Positions 19,661 to 28,430 of a stretch of 48,748 bases of DNA are shown here, piece after piece (within the stretch, counting starts at the first letter, position 1; every line of letters begins with the position of its first letter). The stretch comes from Microbacterium sp. (GTDB lineage: Bacteria; Actinomycetota; Actinomycetes; Actinomycetales; Microbacteriaceae): positions 2,248-50,995 of the forward strand of contig NZ_WOYP01000084.1 in NCBI RefSeq assembly GCF_011620715.1, given 5' to 3'. The notes beneath the pieces are model-generated. The model was not told the origin of the DNA, made no database searches, and saw only the letters and a list, made by a program, of their open reading frames with translations. The position numbers and the translations under genes were made by a program.

Positions 19661-19690
19661 GTGTATGTGTTGTTTTGTGTTGTAATGTGT
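19661..19690 (+). promoter_or_regulatory. Phased direct repeats, candidate operator of the DeoR-type regulator
   Basis: Three consecutive 10-base units end in TGTGT (19661-19670, 19671-19680, 19681-19690); the last two share TGTNNTGTGT. The stretch is T and G rich, unlike its surroundings, and contains TGTAAT (19681-19686), which could be the -10 element. It ends 23 bases before the regulator's start codon. The period equals about one helical turn. Confidence 0.6.
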
Positions 19691-19713
19691 GGGAAATTCA
19701 CGGAGGAGTTCGC

Positions 19714-20499
19714 ATGTACGCAATGGAGCGCAAGGAGCTCATCGAGCGGCTGCTGCTCGATGAGGGCCGCGTCAGCGTCATCGAACTGGCCCGCCGCTTC
19801 AAGGTGACCACAGAGACCGTGCGCCGCGACCTCGACCAGCTCGAGCGCATCGGCGCCCTGCGCCGCGTCCACGGGGGCGCGGTCACCCGCGATCGGGACA
19901 GCACCGCCGAGCCGACGCTCGCCGAACGCTCCCACCTGAGCAGGGATGCGAAGGCGGCGATCGCACGTCGTGCGCTCGAGCTCATCGGAGACCGGTTCCG
20001 TGGCTCGCTCTACCTCGACGCCGGCACGACGACCGACGCCGTCGCCGCCCAACTCGCCGATCGCTTGGCGATCACGGCCGGTCAGGCCGAGATCGTCACG
20101 CATGCGATGACCCTGGCGCACACGCTGGCGGGCGCGCCGGATGCCGCCCTCACCGTGATCGGCGGACGCGTGCGCACCGTCACCGCGGCCGCTGTCGGTG
20201 CCGACACCGTGCGCGCGATCGAACGGCTGCGACCCGACATCGCATTCCTCGGCACCAACGGCATCTCGGCCTCTTTCGGCCTGAGCACGCCCGACCCCGA
20301 CGAGGCGGCGGTCAAGTCCGCGATCGTGCGGGCTGCACGCCGCGTCGTTGTCGTCGCCGACTCCGAGAAGCTCGGACGCGAACTGCTCGTCAGCTTCTCG
20401 TCCCTCGATGCGATCGATGTTCTCGTGACGGATGCCGCGCCCGATGCCGAGCTGGCGGAAGCGCTTTCCGACGCCGGTGTGGAGGTGTGGCTCGCATGA
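19714..20499 (+). CDS. DeoR-family transcriptional regulator of the fructose PTS operon
   Basis: 261 residues. The N-terminal winged helix is typical of DeoR proteins (ERKELIERLLLDEGRVSVIE, then the recognition region KVTTETVRRDLDQLE and LRRVHGGAV). The C-terminal sugar-phosphate sensor domain has LYLDAGTTTDAVA, FLGTNGIS and VVVADSEKLGRE. By family and position it should repress the operon and be relieved by a fructose phosphate. The ATG at 19714 has GGAGGAG five bases upstream. Its TGA overlaps the ATG of the kinase gene (ATGA). Confidence 0.95.
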   Translation: MYAMERKELIERLLLDEGRVSVIELARRFKVTTETVRRDLDQLERIGALRRVHGGAVTRDRDSTAEPTLAERSHLSRDAKAAIARRALELIGDRFRGSLYLDAGTTTDAVAAQLADRLAITAGQAEIVTHAMTLAHTLAGAPDAALTVIGGRVRTVTAAAVGADTVRAIERLRPDIAFLGTNGISASFGLSTPDPDEAAVKSAIVRAARRVVVVADSEKLGRELLVSFSSLDAIDVLVTDAAPDAELAEALSDAGVEVWLA

Positions 20500-21467
20500 C
20501 TTCTGTCAACCATGGACGGATCGTCACTCTCACCGCGAACCCGTCGCTGGACCGCACGATCACCCTCGATGCCGCGCTGCAGCCCGGCGAGGTGCAGTCT
20601 GCTGCTTCGGCCCGCGAAGACGCCGGCGGCAAAGGCATCAACGTCGCCCGAGTCGTCGCCGCCGCCGGCGTGGAGGCGCTGGCGGTTCTCCCGCTGGCCG
20701 AAGAAGACCCTTTCGCCTCCGCGCTGCGGGCCTCGCACGTTCCGGCCCGGATCGTTCCGGTCGAGGGCCACGTGCGCGCGAACGTGACCATCACCGACCC
20801 CGACGGCGTCACCACGAAACTCAACCTTCCCGGCGCGACCCTCTCGCCGACCGACGTGGACGCGCTGATCGCCGCCGTCGTCCAGGCGAGCGAGGGTGCG
20901 AGCTGGCTCGTGCTCGCCGGCTCGCTGCCGCCGGGCGCGGGGGACCTTCTCTACGTCGAGATCACCCGTGCCGTGCGCGGCCGCTGGGGAGCCGACGCCC
21001 CCCGCATCGCGATCGACACCTCGGGTGCGGCGCTGCGGGCCGTGGTCGAAGGGTCATCGCCCGACCTCATCAAGCCGAACGACGAAGAACTCGCCGAGCT
21101 CGTCGGAGTGGATCTCGAGCCGGGCGCAGACCTCGCCACCGCGGTGCTGCCCGTTGCCCGCGCGCTCGTTCCCGCAAAGGTCGCGGCCGCGCTCGTCACG
21201 CTGGGCGCTGACGGCGCCGTGCTCGTGGGCGCCGACGGAGCGTGGCAGGCGACACCCCCGCGCATCCGTGTCGTCAGCACGGTCGGCGCCGGCGACAGCT
21301 CGCTCGCCGGTTACCTGCTGGCAGATGTCGCGGGTGAGGACCCGCCCGGCCGGCTGCGTCGGTCGGTCCGTTACGGCGCGGCCGCAGCTTCCCTCCCCGG
21401 CACTCAGGCTCCCACCCCCGACGACCTGCCCGCGGGCGAGGTCGTCGTCCGACAGCTCGCCACCTGA
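20496..21467 (+). CDS. fruK: 1-phosphofructokinase
   Basis: A 323-residue PfkB-family kinase that phosphorylates fructose 1-phosphate, the product of the fructose PTS, to fructose 1,6-bisphosphate. LTANPSLDRTI and EDAGGKGINVARVVAAAG are the N-terminal signatures; the anion hole and catalytic aspartate lie in VSTVGAGDSSLAGYL. The ATG at 20496 overlaps the regulator's stop, with GGAGG 10 bases upstream. An in-frame GTG at 20487 is too close to that site. EIIABC follows after 45 bases. Confidence 0.95.
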   Translation: MTSVNHGRIVTLTANPSLDRTITLDAALQPGEVQSAASAREDAGGKGINVARVVAAAGVEALAVLPLAEEDPFASALRASHVPARIVPVEGHVRANVTITDPDGVTTKLNLPGATLSPTDVDALIAAVVQASEGASWLVLAGSLPPGAGDLLYVEITRAVRGRWGADAPRIAIDTSGAALRAVVEGSSPDLIKPNDEELAELVGVDLEPGADLATAVLPVARALVPAKVAAALVTLGADGAVLVGADGAWQATPPRIRVVSTVGAGDSSLAGYLLADVAGEDPPGRLRRSVRYGAAAASLPGTQAPTPDDLPAGEVVVRQLAT

Positions 21468-21512
21468 TCCCACCCCACCGCTCCAACGCTGTGCAGACCA
21501 TAGGAGGTCATC

Positions 21513-23585
21513 GTGTCCCAGACCATCACGCCAGAGTTGGTGTCTCTCGACACCCCGCTCGGCGCCGACAAGGCGGCCGTGATCCGTGCCCTCGCCGCAC
21601 GGGTGACCGCCCAGGGTCGCGCCACGGACCCCGAGGCGCTGTTCGCCGACGCGTGGGCCCGTGAGCAGAAGGACGAGACCGGCCTTCCCGGCGGCATTGC
21701 GATCCCGCACGCGAAGAGCTCGGCCGTCGTCACCCCGTCGCTCGCTTTCGCGCGACTCAAGCCCGGTGTCGACTTCGGTGCCTCGGACGGACCCGCCGAC
21801 CTGGTGTTCCTCATCGCCGCACCCGAGGGTGCTGCCGAGGCGCACCTGGCGGTGCTGTCGAAGCTCGCCCGCAGCCTCATGCAGGATGACTTCACCGCCG
21901 GCCTGCGCACTGCCGCGACTCCCGACGAGGTCGTCGCGATCGTGCGCACCGCGATCGGCGAGGCGGATGCCGCCCCCGCACCGGCTGCTGCAGCTGCTCC
22001 GGCTGCCGCCGCCACGGCCGCGGCATCCGCCTCCGACGCACTCAGCATCAACGGCCACCCGGCCCGCCTCGTCGCAGTCACCGCATGTGCGACCGGCATC
22101 GCGCACACGTTCATGGCAGCCGACGCCCTGACCGCGGCCGGCAAGAAGGCGGGAATCGACCTGGTCGTCGAGCCGCAGGGCTCGAGCGGCTATCAGGCGC
22201 TGCCCAACGACGTGATCGCGAACGCTGATGCCGTCATCTTCGCGACCGACGTGGATGTGCGCGAGCCCGGTCGCTTCGCCGGCAAGCCGGTCGTGCGGTC
22301 GGGAGTCAAGCGCGGCATCGAGCAGCCCGACGCGCTCATCGCCGAGGCGATCGCGACCGCGAAGAACCCGAACGGCGCTCGTGTCAGCGGCACCGCTGAT
22401 GAGGCGGGAGCGAGCTCGACGGTTCAGATCTCATTCGGTGCCCGCATCCAGCGGATCCTGCTCACCGGTGTCAGCTACATGATCCCGTTCGTCGCCGGTG
22501 GCGGTCTGCTCATCGCTCTGGGCTTCGCCCTCGGGGGCTACGAGATCACCGCCAACGCCTCGACGATCATCACGCAGAACTCGCTGTGGGACCTGCCGAC
22601 CACTGACATCACGTCGCCCTTCGGACCCCTTGGTCAGTACCTCGGCGCGGTGCTGTTCATGATCGGCGCGACCTCGATGGGCTTCCTCGTCTCGGCGCTG
22701 GCCGGGTACATCGCCTTCGCGATCGCCGATCGCCCGGGTATCGCACCGGGCTTCGTGGCCGGTGCGGTCGCAGTGCTCATGAACGCGGGCTTCATCGGCG
22801 GTATCGTCGGCGGTCTGCTGGCCGGTCTCGTGGCCTGGTGGCTCGGGCGCCTGCCCGCTCCGCGCTGGCTGCGCGGCCTGATGCCGGTCGTCATCATCCC
22901 GCTCGTCGGGTCGATCGTCGCCTCGGGTCTGCTGATCCTGTTCCTCGGTCGCCCGATCGCGACGCTGATGACCTGGCTGACCGACTGGCTGAACAGCCTC
23001 ACCGGGTCAGGTGGATCCGCGGTGGTGCTCGGCATCATCCTCGGCTTCATGATGTGCTTCGACCTCGGCGGTCCGATCAACAAGGTGGCGTACTCGTTCG
23101 CGGTCGCCGGCCTCGCCGCCGGATCTGTCGACAACCCGGCTCCGCTGTACATCATGGGCGCGGTCATGGCTGCGGGCATGGTCCCGCCGCTGGCGATGGC
23201 GCTGGCCTCCACGGTGCTGGCACGCAAGCTGTTCACGCCGGTCGAGAGGGAGAACGGCAAGGCGGCCTGGCTGCTGGGAGCGTCATTCATCTCCGAGGGT
23301 GCGATTCCGTTCGCGGCGGCCGACCCGCTCCGGGTGATCCCTGCCTCGATGGTCGGCGGTGCCGTCACCGGCGCGCTGTGCATGCTGTTCCAGGTGGCGT
23401 CGTACGCGCCTCACGGCGGCATCTTCGTGCTGTTCGCGATCAGCCCGATCTGGGGCTTCCTGGTCGCACTGGCAGCCGGTGTCGTGGTGACCGGATTTCT
23501 CGTCGTCGCCTTCAAGCGCTTCATTGCGCCGAAGGAGCTCGCCGAAGCGGAAGCCAACCCGCAGGTCGCCGCTGTTGCGGCCTGA
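21513..23585 (+). CDS. fruA: PTS fructose transporter, fused EIIABC
   Basis: 690 residues in the order IIA, IIB, IIC. IIA (about 1-150) carries the phospho-acceptor H66 in GIAIPHAK. An Ala/Pro linker (151-173) follows. IIB (about 183-280) has C192 in TACATGIAHTFMAA. IIC (about 310-675) has eight or more membrane helices and the GAxxPFVxGG-like MIPFVAGGGLL. It imports fructose and releases fructose 1-phosphate. GTG at 21513 has AGGAGGT four bases upstream. Confidence 0.96.
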   Translation: MSQTITPELVSLDTPLGADKAAVIRALAARVTAQGRATDPEALFADAWAREQKDETGLPGGIAIPHAKSSAVVTPSLAFARLKPGVDFGASDGPADLVFLIAAPEGAAEAHLAVLSKLARSLMQDDFTAGLRTAATPDEVVAIVRTAIGEADAAPAPAAAAAPAAAATAAASASDALSINGHPARLVAVTACATGIAHTFMAADALTAAGKKAGIDLVVEPQGSSGYQALPNDVIANADAVIFATDVDVREPGRFAGKPVVRSGVKRGIEQPDALIAEAIATAKNPNGARVSGTADEAGASSTVQISFGARIQRILLTGVSYMIPFVAGGGLLIALGFALGGYEITANASTIITQNSLWDLPTTDITSPFGPLGQYLGAVLFMIGATSMGFLVSALAGYIAFAIADRPGIAPGFVAGAVAVLMNAGFIGGIVGGLLAGLVAWWLGRLPAPRWLRGLMPVVIIPLVGSIVASGLLILFLGRPIATLMTWLTDWLNSLTGSGGSAVVLGIILGFMMCFDLGGPINKVAYSFAVAGLAAGSVDNPAPLYIMGAVMAAGMVPPLAMALASTVLARKLFTPVERENGKAAWLLGASFISEGAIPFAAADPLRVIPASMVGGAVTGALCMLFQVASYAPHGGIFVLFAISPIWGFLVALAAGVVVTGFLVVAFKRFIAPKELAEAEANPQVAAVAA

Positions 23586-23654
23586 ACCCTCGCACCCGCA
23601 TGCCCAATGCGGAATGCTGGAGTCAGCAGTCTCCTACGAAAGGCAAGCAAGACC

Positions 23655-23924
23655 ATGGCAGAACGTCAGGCAACAATCGCGAGCAGCTCCGGCTTGCACG
23701 CGCGGCCCGCGAAGCTCTTCGTGCAGGCCGTTCAGGAGAAGAAGATCCCCGTCACGATCGCTGTCGAAGGGGGTGCCGACCTCAACGCGGGCAGCATCCT
23801 CTCGCTGATGGGTCTCGGAGCCTCGCAAGGCACCGTCGTGACTCTCAAGGCCGAGGGCGAAGGGTCCGAGCAGGCTCTCGACGAGCTGGTGACGCTGCTG
23901 GAGACGGATCTCGACGCCGAATAG
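23655..23924 (+). CDS. ptsH: Phosphocarrier protein HPr
   Basis: 89 residues. The active-site H15 lies in SSGLHARPAKLF, and a serine (S47) stands close to the regulatory Ser46 of other HPr proteins, in NAGSILSLMGLG. It passes phosphate from enzyme I to the IIA domain. It lies 69 bases after fruA and is probably part of the same operon; no enzyme I gene is in the window. The start is set by the family N-terminus; only a weak GAAAGG lies upstream. Confidence 0.95.
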   Translation: MAERQATIASSSGLHARPAKLFVQAVQEKKIPVTIAVEGGADLNAGSILSLMGLGASQGTVVTLKAEGEGSEQALDELVTLLETDLDAE

Positions 23925-23940
23925 CGCATCTGTGTCTCTC

Positions 23941-23978
23941 CATGTCGACGTCTACATGTCGACGTCTACATGTCGACG
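23941..23978. repeat. 14-bp tandem repeat between converging genes
   Basis: The unit CATGTCGACGTCTA occurs at 23941-23954 and 23955-23968 with a partial third copy to 23978. Each unit holds the palindrome GTCGAC. It spans the stop codon of the minus-strand hydrolase. Confidence 0.85.
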
Positions 23979-24604
23979 GAGTCGCCGGGGTCGAGCTCGA
24001 GGAATTCCCCGCCGTTCTTCTCGGTCGCCCAGCGCAGGCGCGCCCGGTGCATCGCGCGACCGATCACGGAGAGTGTCATATCGTGCGTGCCGAATGCCTG
24101 GTGCGGGGCGACGGCGAGCACGAAGTCCATGGCTTCGCCGACCTTGAGCCACGGAGCGCCGATGGGTGCGGCGAGCAGTTCGACGTCGACGCTCTTCGGT
24201 ACCGCAAACGAGTCGCCCGGGTAGTAGAGCTGGTCGTTGACGAGCACGCCGACATTGTCGACGACGGGAATGGTTTCATGGATGATCGCGTGCGTGCCAC
24301 CGAAGAAGCGCAGCGTGAACGGCTTGACCGTGACGGTTTCGCCGGGGCGCACGACGGTGATGTCGTAGCCGGCCGCGGCCTTCGCGACGCCTTCGGGTCC
24401 GAAGATCGGGGCGTCAGGGGAGTTCTTGAGCAACCGGTCGAGGTGGTCGGGCGTCCAGTGATCGGGGTGCTCATGCGTGAGCATTATCGCGACCACGTCG
24501 CCGAGGTCGACGAGCGGGTCGGTGAACGATCCGGGATCGATGACGAGCGTTTTTCCCGACTCGTGCACGGTGAGGGCGGCATGGTGGTGCTTGGTGACTC
24601 GCAT
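23966..24604 (-). CDS. MBL-fold metal-dependent hydrolase, UlaG-like
   Basis: 212 residues of the metallo-beta-lactamase fold. The metal motif is LTHEHPDHW (H-x-H-x-D-H form), with later metal ligands in YYPGDSF and GTHDMTLS. It opens with HHHAALTVHESGKTLVIDPG, typical of UlaG-type hydrolases acting on small substrates. The ATG at 24604 was chosen over an upstream ATG at 24709 because the family match starts there. Its last codons run into the tandem repeat. Converges on ptsH. The substrate is unknown. Confidence 0.88.
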   Translation of the reverse strand: MRVTKHHHAALTVHESGKTLVIDPGSFTDPLVDLGDVVAIMLTHEHPDHWTPDHLDRLLKNSPDAPIFGPEGVAKAAAGYDITVVRPGETVTVKPFTLRFFGGTHAIIHETIPVVDNVGVLVNDQLYYPGDSFAVPKSVDVELLAAPIGAPWLKVGEAMDFVLAVAPHQAFGTHDMTLSVIGRAMHRARLRWATEKNGGEFLELDPGDSVDM

Positions 24605-24606
24605 GC

Positions 24607-24622
24607 GTCGAGTCAACTCGAC
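24607..24622. promoter_or_regulatory. Palindrome next to the start of the MBL hydrolase gene
   Basis: GTCGAGT and ACTCGAC, perfect 7-base arms two bases apart, end three bases before the start codon on the minus strand. A bound repressor here would block initiation. Inferred only from symmetry and position. Confidence 0.4.
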
Positions 24623-24665
24623 CGGATGCCTCTGGGCAAGCGGCCTCGGCGGGCTCGAGCGTGAT

Positions 24666-24694
24666 TTGTCCGGATGCCGGGCCCATGGCATAAT
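24666..24694 (+). promoter_or_regulatory. Promoter of tRNA-Glu
   Basis: TTGTCC (24666-24671) and CATAAT (24689-24694) with a 17-base spacer. The tRNA starts 18 bases after the -10 element. Confidence 0.6.
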
Positions 24695-24711
24695 CGAACG
24701 GTTGCGCAAGC

Positions 24712-24787
24712 GGCCCCATCGTATAGCGGCCTAGTACGCCGCCCTCTCACGGCGGTAACGCGGGTTCGAATCCCGCTGGGGTCACCA
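24712..24787 (+). tRNA. tRNA-Glu, anticodon CUC
   Basis: Acceptor GGCCCCA (24712-24718) pairs with TGGGGTC (24777-24783, one G-U); discriminator A at 24784; encoded CCA at 24785-24787. The anticodon stem CCGCC/GGCGG holds loop CTCTCAC, giving CUC, which reads the glutamate codon GAG. The T arm is GGTTCGAATCC. The encoded CCA is also the first part of the terminator stem. Confidence 0.95.
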
Positions 24788-24828
24788 ACGAGAAATGCCC
24801 GTCCGAATGGACGGGCATTTCTCGTTGG
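24785..24828. terminator. Bidirectional terminator with perfect 20-bp stem
   Basis: Arms 24785-24804 and 24809-24828 are perfect complements around a GAAT loop. A and T runs inside the arms let it work for tRNA-Glu and for the converging acyl carrier protein operon. The stem starts with the CCA of the tRNA. Confidence 0.85.
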
Positions 24829-24849
24829 CGAGTCCAGGGAGCCGCAGCG

Positions 24850-25092
24850 TCATCCGTGCGAGGCGACGTATCGGATGAAGCCGCCCACCGTGGCGAGCTG
24901 CCGGTAGTCGTCTTCGGGCGTGTTGACACCGGTCGTGTCTGCGATCACCTGGATGAGTCGCAGCAAGTCGAGTGAATCGATGTCGAGGTCCTGGCGCAGC
25001 CTGGCATCCTCGGTGAGCTCGGACGGCTCGATATCCGGTGCGATCTGTGCGAACGCGGCCGCCACGGCGGCCCTGGCTTCCTGCATGTTCAT
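24850..25092 (-). CDS. Acyl carrier protein, last gene of the ligase-E1-E2 operon
   Basis: 80 residues of the phosphopantetheine-binding fold. The attachment serine S40 lies in the canonical context DLDIDSLDLLRLI; DTTGVNTPEDDYRQLATVGG matches the last helices. It should carry an acyl chain as a thioester on its 4'-phosphopantetheine arm. The ATG overlaps the E2 stop (ATGA), so it is translated in step with a 2-oxo acid dehydrogenase, not with a fatty acid synthase. No ketosynthase or transacylase is near. Its role in this operon is not known to me. Confidence 0.92.
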   Translation of the reverse strand: MNMQEARAAVAAAFAQIAPDIEPSELTEDARLRQDLDIDSLDLLRLIQVIADTTGVNTPEDDYRQLATVGGFIRYVASHG

Positions 25093-26444
25093 AGCTTCTC
25101 CGGCTCCTGGAGCAGTTCGTCGATGCGACTGAGGAAGCGCGCACCGCGCATCCCGTCGCTCACTCGGTGATCGGCAGCCAAGGTCGCGGTCAGTTCGTCG
25201 CGCACTCCGATCATTCCCTCGTGCACCCAGGGGCGTTTCACGATGCGACCGAATCCGACGAGGGCCACCTGCGGTGGGTAGATCACGCCGAACACGCTGT
25301 CCACCCCCAGGTCGCCGAGATTCGTCACGGTCATGGTCGCCTCGGCCATCTCGGCGCGTTGCAGTCGACCGCCGCGCGCGCGGCTGACGACGTCGCGCAG
25401 GCGCTCCATCAACTCGTCCAGGCCCAGGCCACCCGCGTCGAGGAGCGCCGGCGCAACGATGCCACCCGTTCTGAGAGCGACCACCATCCCGAGATTGACC
25501 CTCGTACTGGGCTGGAACCGGTCGTCGACGAAGTACCCGTTCATCTCGGGCACCTCATGTGCGGCGAGGGCCGTCGCCTTGAGCAGCAGAGCCGCAGGAA
25601 CGAGGCGCGCAGAGAGGGGTCGTCCGGCATTCGCCCTCTCCATCCACGACATGCCGGCCCGCATGTCGATGGTCGTGCTCAGGTAGTAGTGGGGGATGGT
25701 CTTCTTCGAACGGGCCATGAGTGTTGCTATGGTCCGACGCAGACCCGCTGTGCGTTCTGCGGTCGTCGCCGGGGCGTTGGGCGTCTTCGGGGCAGGTCGC
25801 TTCGGCTCCTCAGCAAGGACAGCGGTCGGGGTCGCATCCGTCACCGCCGGCACATCGTCAGCCTTCACCACGCCGTCCGGGCCGGTGCCCACGACCGCTG
25901 CGAGGTCGATGCCGCGCTCGGCCGCGAGTTTTCGCGCGCGAGGCGAGGACCGCGTGCGCCGCCCGGGTGCCGTGTCCGCCGTGGGTGCCACCGGGCTCCC
26001 GGCGCGCTCGATGTCGGCGTGCGTGATCGCGCCGCCGTGACCGGTGCCGTGAACTGTGGACAGGTCGACGCCGACGGTCTTGGCGAGGTGACGAACCGGT
26101 GGGCTGACCGCGGGTCGCGCGCTCGGATGCGCCGATCGGCTCACCGGGGTCTGAGGGGACGCCACCTTCTCGGCAGCCGGAGGAGGCTCGACCGCCGCGC
26201 CCGACCCAGGTGCGGGAGTGATCCGCGCAAGCGGTGCCCCGATGGGGAGCACGTCGCCGACGTCCGCGAGCAGCTCGGCGATGATGCCGTCTTCGAACGT
26301 CTCCACGTCGATCACCGACTTGTCGGTCTCGACCGCCGCGACGAGTTCGCCACGGTGAACGTGGTCGCCAGGCTTGACCAGCCACTCGATCAGCGTGCCG
26401 CGCTCCATGTCGGCGCCGAGCGCGGGCATCCGGAACTCACCCAT
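25089..26444 (-). CDS. Dihydrolipoamide acyltransferase (E2) with two peripheral-subunit-binding domains
   Basis: 451 residues. A lipoyl domain (1-77) has the lipoylated lysine K42 in [12 protein letters not shown] Pro/Ala linker leads to a first subunit-binding domain (about 113-147, [16 protein letters not shown]), then a second (about 167-199, [17 protein letters not shown]). Both have the GTG turn. The catalytic domain (about 230-451) ends with the active-site DHRVSDG (H426). It moves an acyl group from lipoate to CoA. The ATG at 26444 overlaps the E1 beta stop by eight bases. Acyl specificity is not readable. Confidence 0.93.
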   Translation of the reverse strand: MGEFRMPALGADMERGTLIEWLVKPGDHVHRGELVAAVETDKSVIDVETFEDGIIAELLADVGDVLPIGAPLARITPAPGSGAAVEPPPAAEKVASPQTPVSRSAHPSARPAVSPPVRHLAKTVGVDLSTVHGTGHGGAITHADIERAGSPVAPTADTAPGRRTRSSPRARKLAAERGIDLAAVVGTGPDGVVKADDVPAVTDATPTAVLAEEPKRPAPKTPNAPATTAERTAGLRRTIATLMARSKKTIPHYYLSTTIDMRAGMSWMERANAGRPLSARLVPAALLLKATALAAHEVPEMNGYFVDDRFQPSTRVNLGMVVALRTGGIVAPALLDAGGLGLDELMERLRDVVSRARGGRLQRAEMAEATMTVTNLGDLGVDSVFGVIYPPQVALVGFGRIVKRPWVHEGMIGVRDELTATLAADHRVSDGMRGARFLSRIDELLQEPEKL

Positions 26445-27414
26445 GCCCCACCGCCTCATGCGCGGCTGCGATGACGCGTTCGATCGACGGCAGGGCCGCC
26501 AACTCGAGGTCGCGGGCGAAGGGGATGGGCACCTCTGCGCTGCACACCCTCCCGACCGGGGCATCCAGATCGTAGAACGCCTGCTCACTGATCCGGGCGC
26601 TCAGCTCCGCCGAGATGCCGCCGCTGCGCCAGCCCTCATCGACCACCACCGCGCGGTGCGTTCTGCAGACGCTGGTGATGATCGTCTCGTCATCGAGAGG
26701 GCGCAGCGTTCGAAGGTCGATCACTTCGGCGTCGATGCCCTCGCCGGCCAGCTGGTCGGCGGCATCGAGCACCATCGGCAGCGTTCCACCGTAGGTGATC
26801 AGGGTCACATCGGCGCCGGAGCGTCGGATCGCGGCCTTGTCGATGTCGACCGCCCCGGCGTCATCGGCGATCTCGCCGCCGACCGGGTACAGCGAGCCGT
26901 GCTCGAAGATCAGCACCGGGTCGGGATCTTGAAGGGCTGTCCACAGCATTCCGCGCGCGTCGGCCAGCGTCGCCGGCGTCAGGATTCTCAGACCGGGGAT
27001 GTGCGCATACCACCCCTCGAGGCTGTGGGAGTGCTGCGCCGCGAGCTGGCGACCGGCCCCAGTGGTCATCCGGATCACGATGGGCACGTTGAACTGGCCG
27101 CCCGACATGTGCAGCAGGCTGGCCGCGTTGTTCACGATCTGGTCGAGGGCGAGCAGGCTGAAATTGACGGTCATGATCTCGACGATGGGTCGCAGGCCAC
27201 TGAGTGCGGCGCCGATGCCGGCCCCGACGAATCCGGACTCCGACAGCGGTGTGTCACGGATGCGTTCAGGGCCGAACTCTTCGAGGAGCCCGAGACTCAC
27301 CGCGAAGCAGCCGCCGTAGCTTCCGACGTCCTCGCCCATCAGGAACACGCGGTCGTCGCGTTGCAGCGACTCTCGGATGGCCGCGCGCATGGCCTCGCGA
27401 TACGTGGTCTTCAT
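26437..27414 (-). CDS. 2-oxo acid (or acetoin) dehydrogenase E1 component, beta subunit
   Basis: 325 residues, usual for E1 beta of the alpha2-beta2 type. [32 protein letters not shown] is the family start, with the glutamate that activates the thiamine ring in [24 protein letters not shown] and a C-terminal transketolase domain ([31 protein letters not shown]) follow. Together with the alpha subunit it decarboxylates the substrate and acylates the lipoyl group of E2. Its ATG overlaps the alpha subunit's stop. PdhB and AcoB are not separable by eye. Confidence 0.93.
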   Translation of the reverse strand: MKTTYREAMRAAIRESLQRDDRVFLMGEDVGSYGGCFAVSLGLLEEFGPERIRDTPLSESGFVGAGIGAALSGLRPIVEIMTVNFSLLALDQIVNNAASLLHMSGGQFNVPIVIRMTTGAGRQLAAQHSHSLEGWYAHIPGLRILTPATLADARGMLWTALQDPDPVLIFEHGSLYPVGGEIADDAGAVDIDKAAIRRSGADVTLITYGGTLPMVLDAADQLAGEGIDAEVIDLRTLRPLDDETIITSVCRTHRAVVVDEGWRSGGISAELSARISEQAFYDLDAPVGRVCSAEVPIPFARDLELAALPSIERVIAAAHEAVGHG

Positions 27415-28430
27415 CGGGGGACCTCGCTGTACACGAAGCGGGTGAGGTCGGCGACCGGTTCGGGGCTGCCGCCTTCGGCGAAGGCCACGGCGTCCTCGAT
27501 CTCCGCGGTGACTTCCGCGTGCATCGCTGACCAGTCGTCGTCGGAGAATCGGCCGCCTTCGCTCAATCGGGTCCGCAGGATGTCGATCGGGTCGCGTTCC
27601 ATCCACGTCGCCACCTCGGACTTGTCGCGGTAGCGCTCCGGGTCGTACATCGAATGGGCTCGGAACCGGTAGGTACGCAGTTCGAGGAAGTGCGGGCCAC
27701 CACCGGAACGGATGGCGTCGACCGCACGTCGGGCGGCTTCGGCCACGGCGAGCGCATCCATCCCGTCGACCGTCCATGCCGGGATCTCGTAGGCGGCGGC
27801 TTTCAGAGCGATATTGGTCTGCGACTCGGAGCGGACCAGAGCGGTACCCATCGCGTAGAGGTTGTTCTCGCAGCAGAACAGCACGGGCAGCTGCCAGAGC
27901 GCCGCGAGATTGAGCGCCTCATGGAATTCCCCCTCGGCAACGGCACCTTCCCCGAAGAAGCAGACGGTCACTTGCCGACGAGCCGTCATGGAGGCGCCGA
28001 GCGCAAGGCCTACGGCCATGGGCAAGCCTCCCGCGACGATCGCATTGCCGCCGTAGAAGTGCGTCGCGCGATCGAAGAGGTGCATCGATCCGCCACGGCC
28101 GCGGCAGCAACCCTCGACGAAGCCGTACATCTCGGCGAGGATGGCCCGGGCGGAGACGCCCTTGAGGAGTGCATGACCGTGTTCCCGGTAGGTGGCCACC
28201 ACGGCGTCTTCGGAGTCGAGCGCTGAAGTCACTCCCGCCGCGACCGCCTCTTCACCGATGTAGACATGCATGAAGCCGCGGATCTTCGCCGCACTGTACA
28301 GCTCGACGCACTTCTCTTCGAGGAGCCGGACGCGCACCATCTGCTTCAGCAGGTCCGCTCCCTTCTTCGTCTCCGCGGCGGACACGTCCGATTCGTGTTC
28401 GTGTGCAGGGCCGCTGCGTGGGGCGTTCAT
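27411..28430 (-). CDS. 2-oxo acid (or acetoin) dehydrogenase E1 component, alpha subunit
   Basis: 339 residues. [42 protein letters not shown] and [18 protein letters not shown] follow the PdhA/AcoA pattern. The thiamine diphosphate motif, normally GDG with NN about 27 residues on, reads GEG (160-162) with NN at 189-190; the nucleotide sequence clearly encodes Glu. The C-terminal part has [20 protein letters not shown], the region of the regulatory loop. The ATG at 28430 overlaps the ligase stop. The first 20 residues are polar and variable. Confidence 0.93.
   Translation of the reverse strand: MNAPRSGPAHEHESDVSAAETKKGADLLKQMVRVRLLEEKCVELYSAAKIRGFMHVYIGEEAVAAGVTSALDSEDAVVATYREHGHALLKGVSARAILAEMYGFVEGCCRGRGGSMHLFDRATHFYGGNAIVAGGLPMAVGLALGASMTARRQVTVCFFGEGAVAEGEFHEALNLAALWQLPVLFCCENNLYAMGTALVRSESQTNIALKAAAYEIPAWTVDGMDALAVAEAARRAVDAIRSGGGPHFLELRTYRFRAHSMYDPERYRDKSEVATWMERDPIDILRTRLSEGGRFSDDDWSAMHAEVTAEIEDAVAFAEGGSPEPVADLTRFVYSEVPR

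Noticed and set aside
19250..19807. A frame running through tRNA-Gln and into the fructose operon leader
   Set aside because: Its first part is the translated tRNA (the familiar CNWQHGG-type false peptide). No ribosome site is present.
23941..23978. A CRISPR array
   Set aside because: The 14-base repeats are directly tandem with no spacers and only 2.7 copies. No cas genes are in the window.
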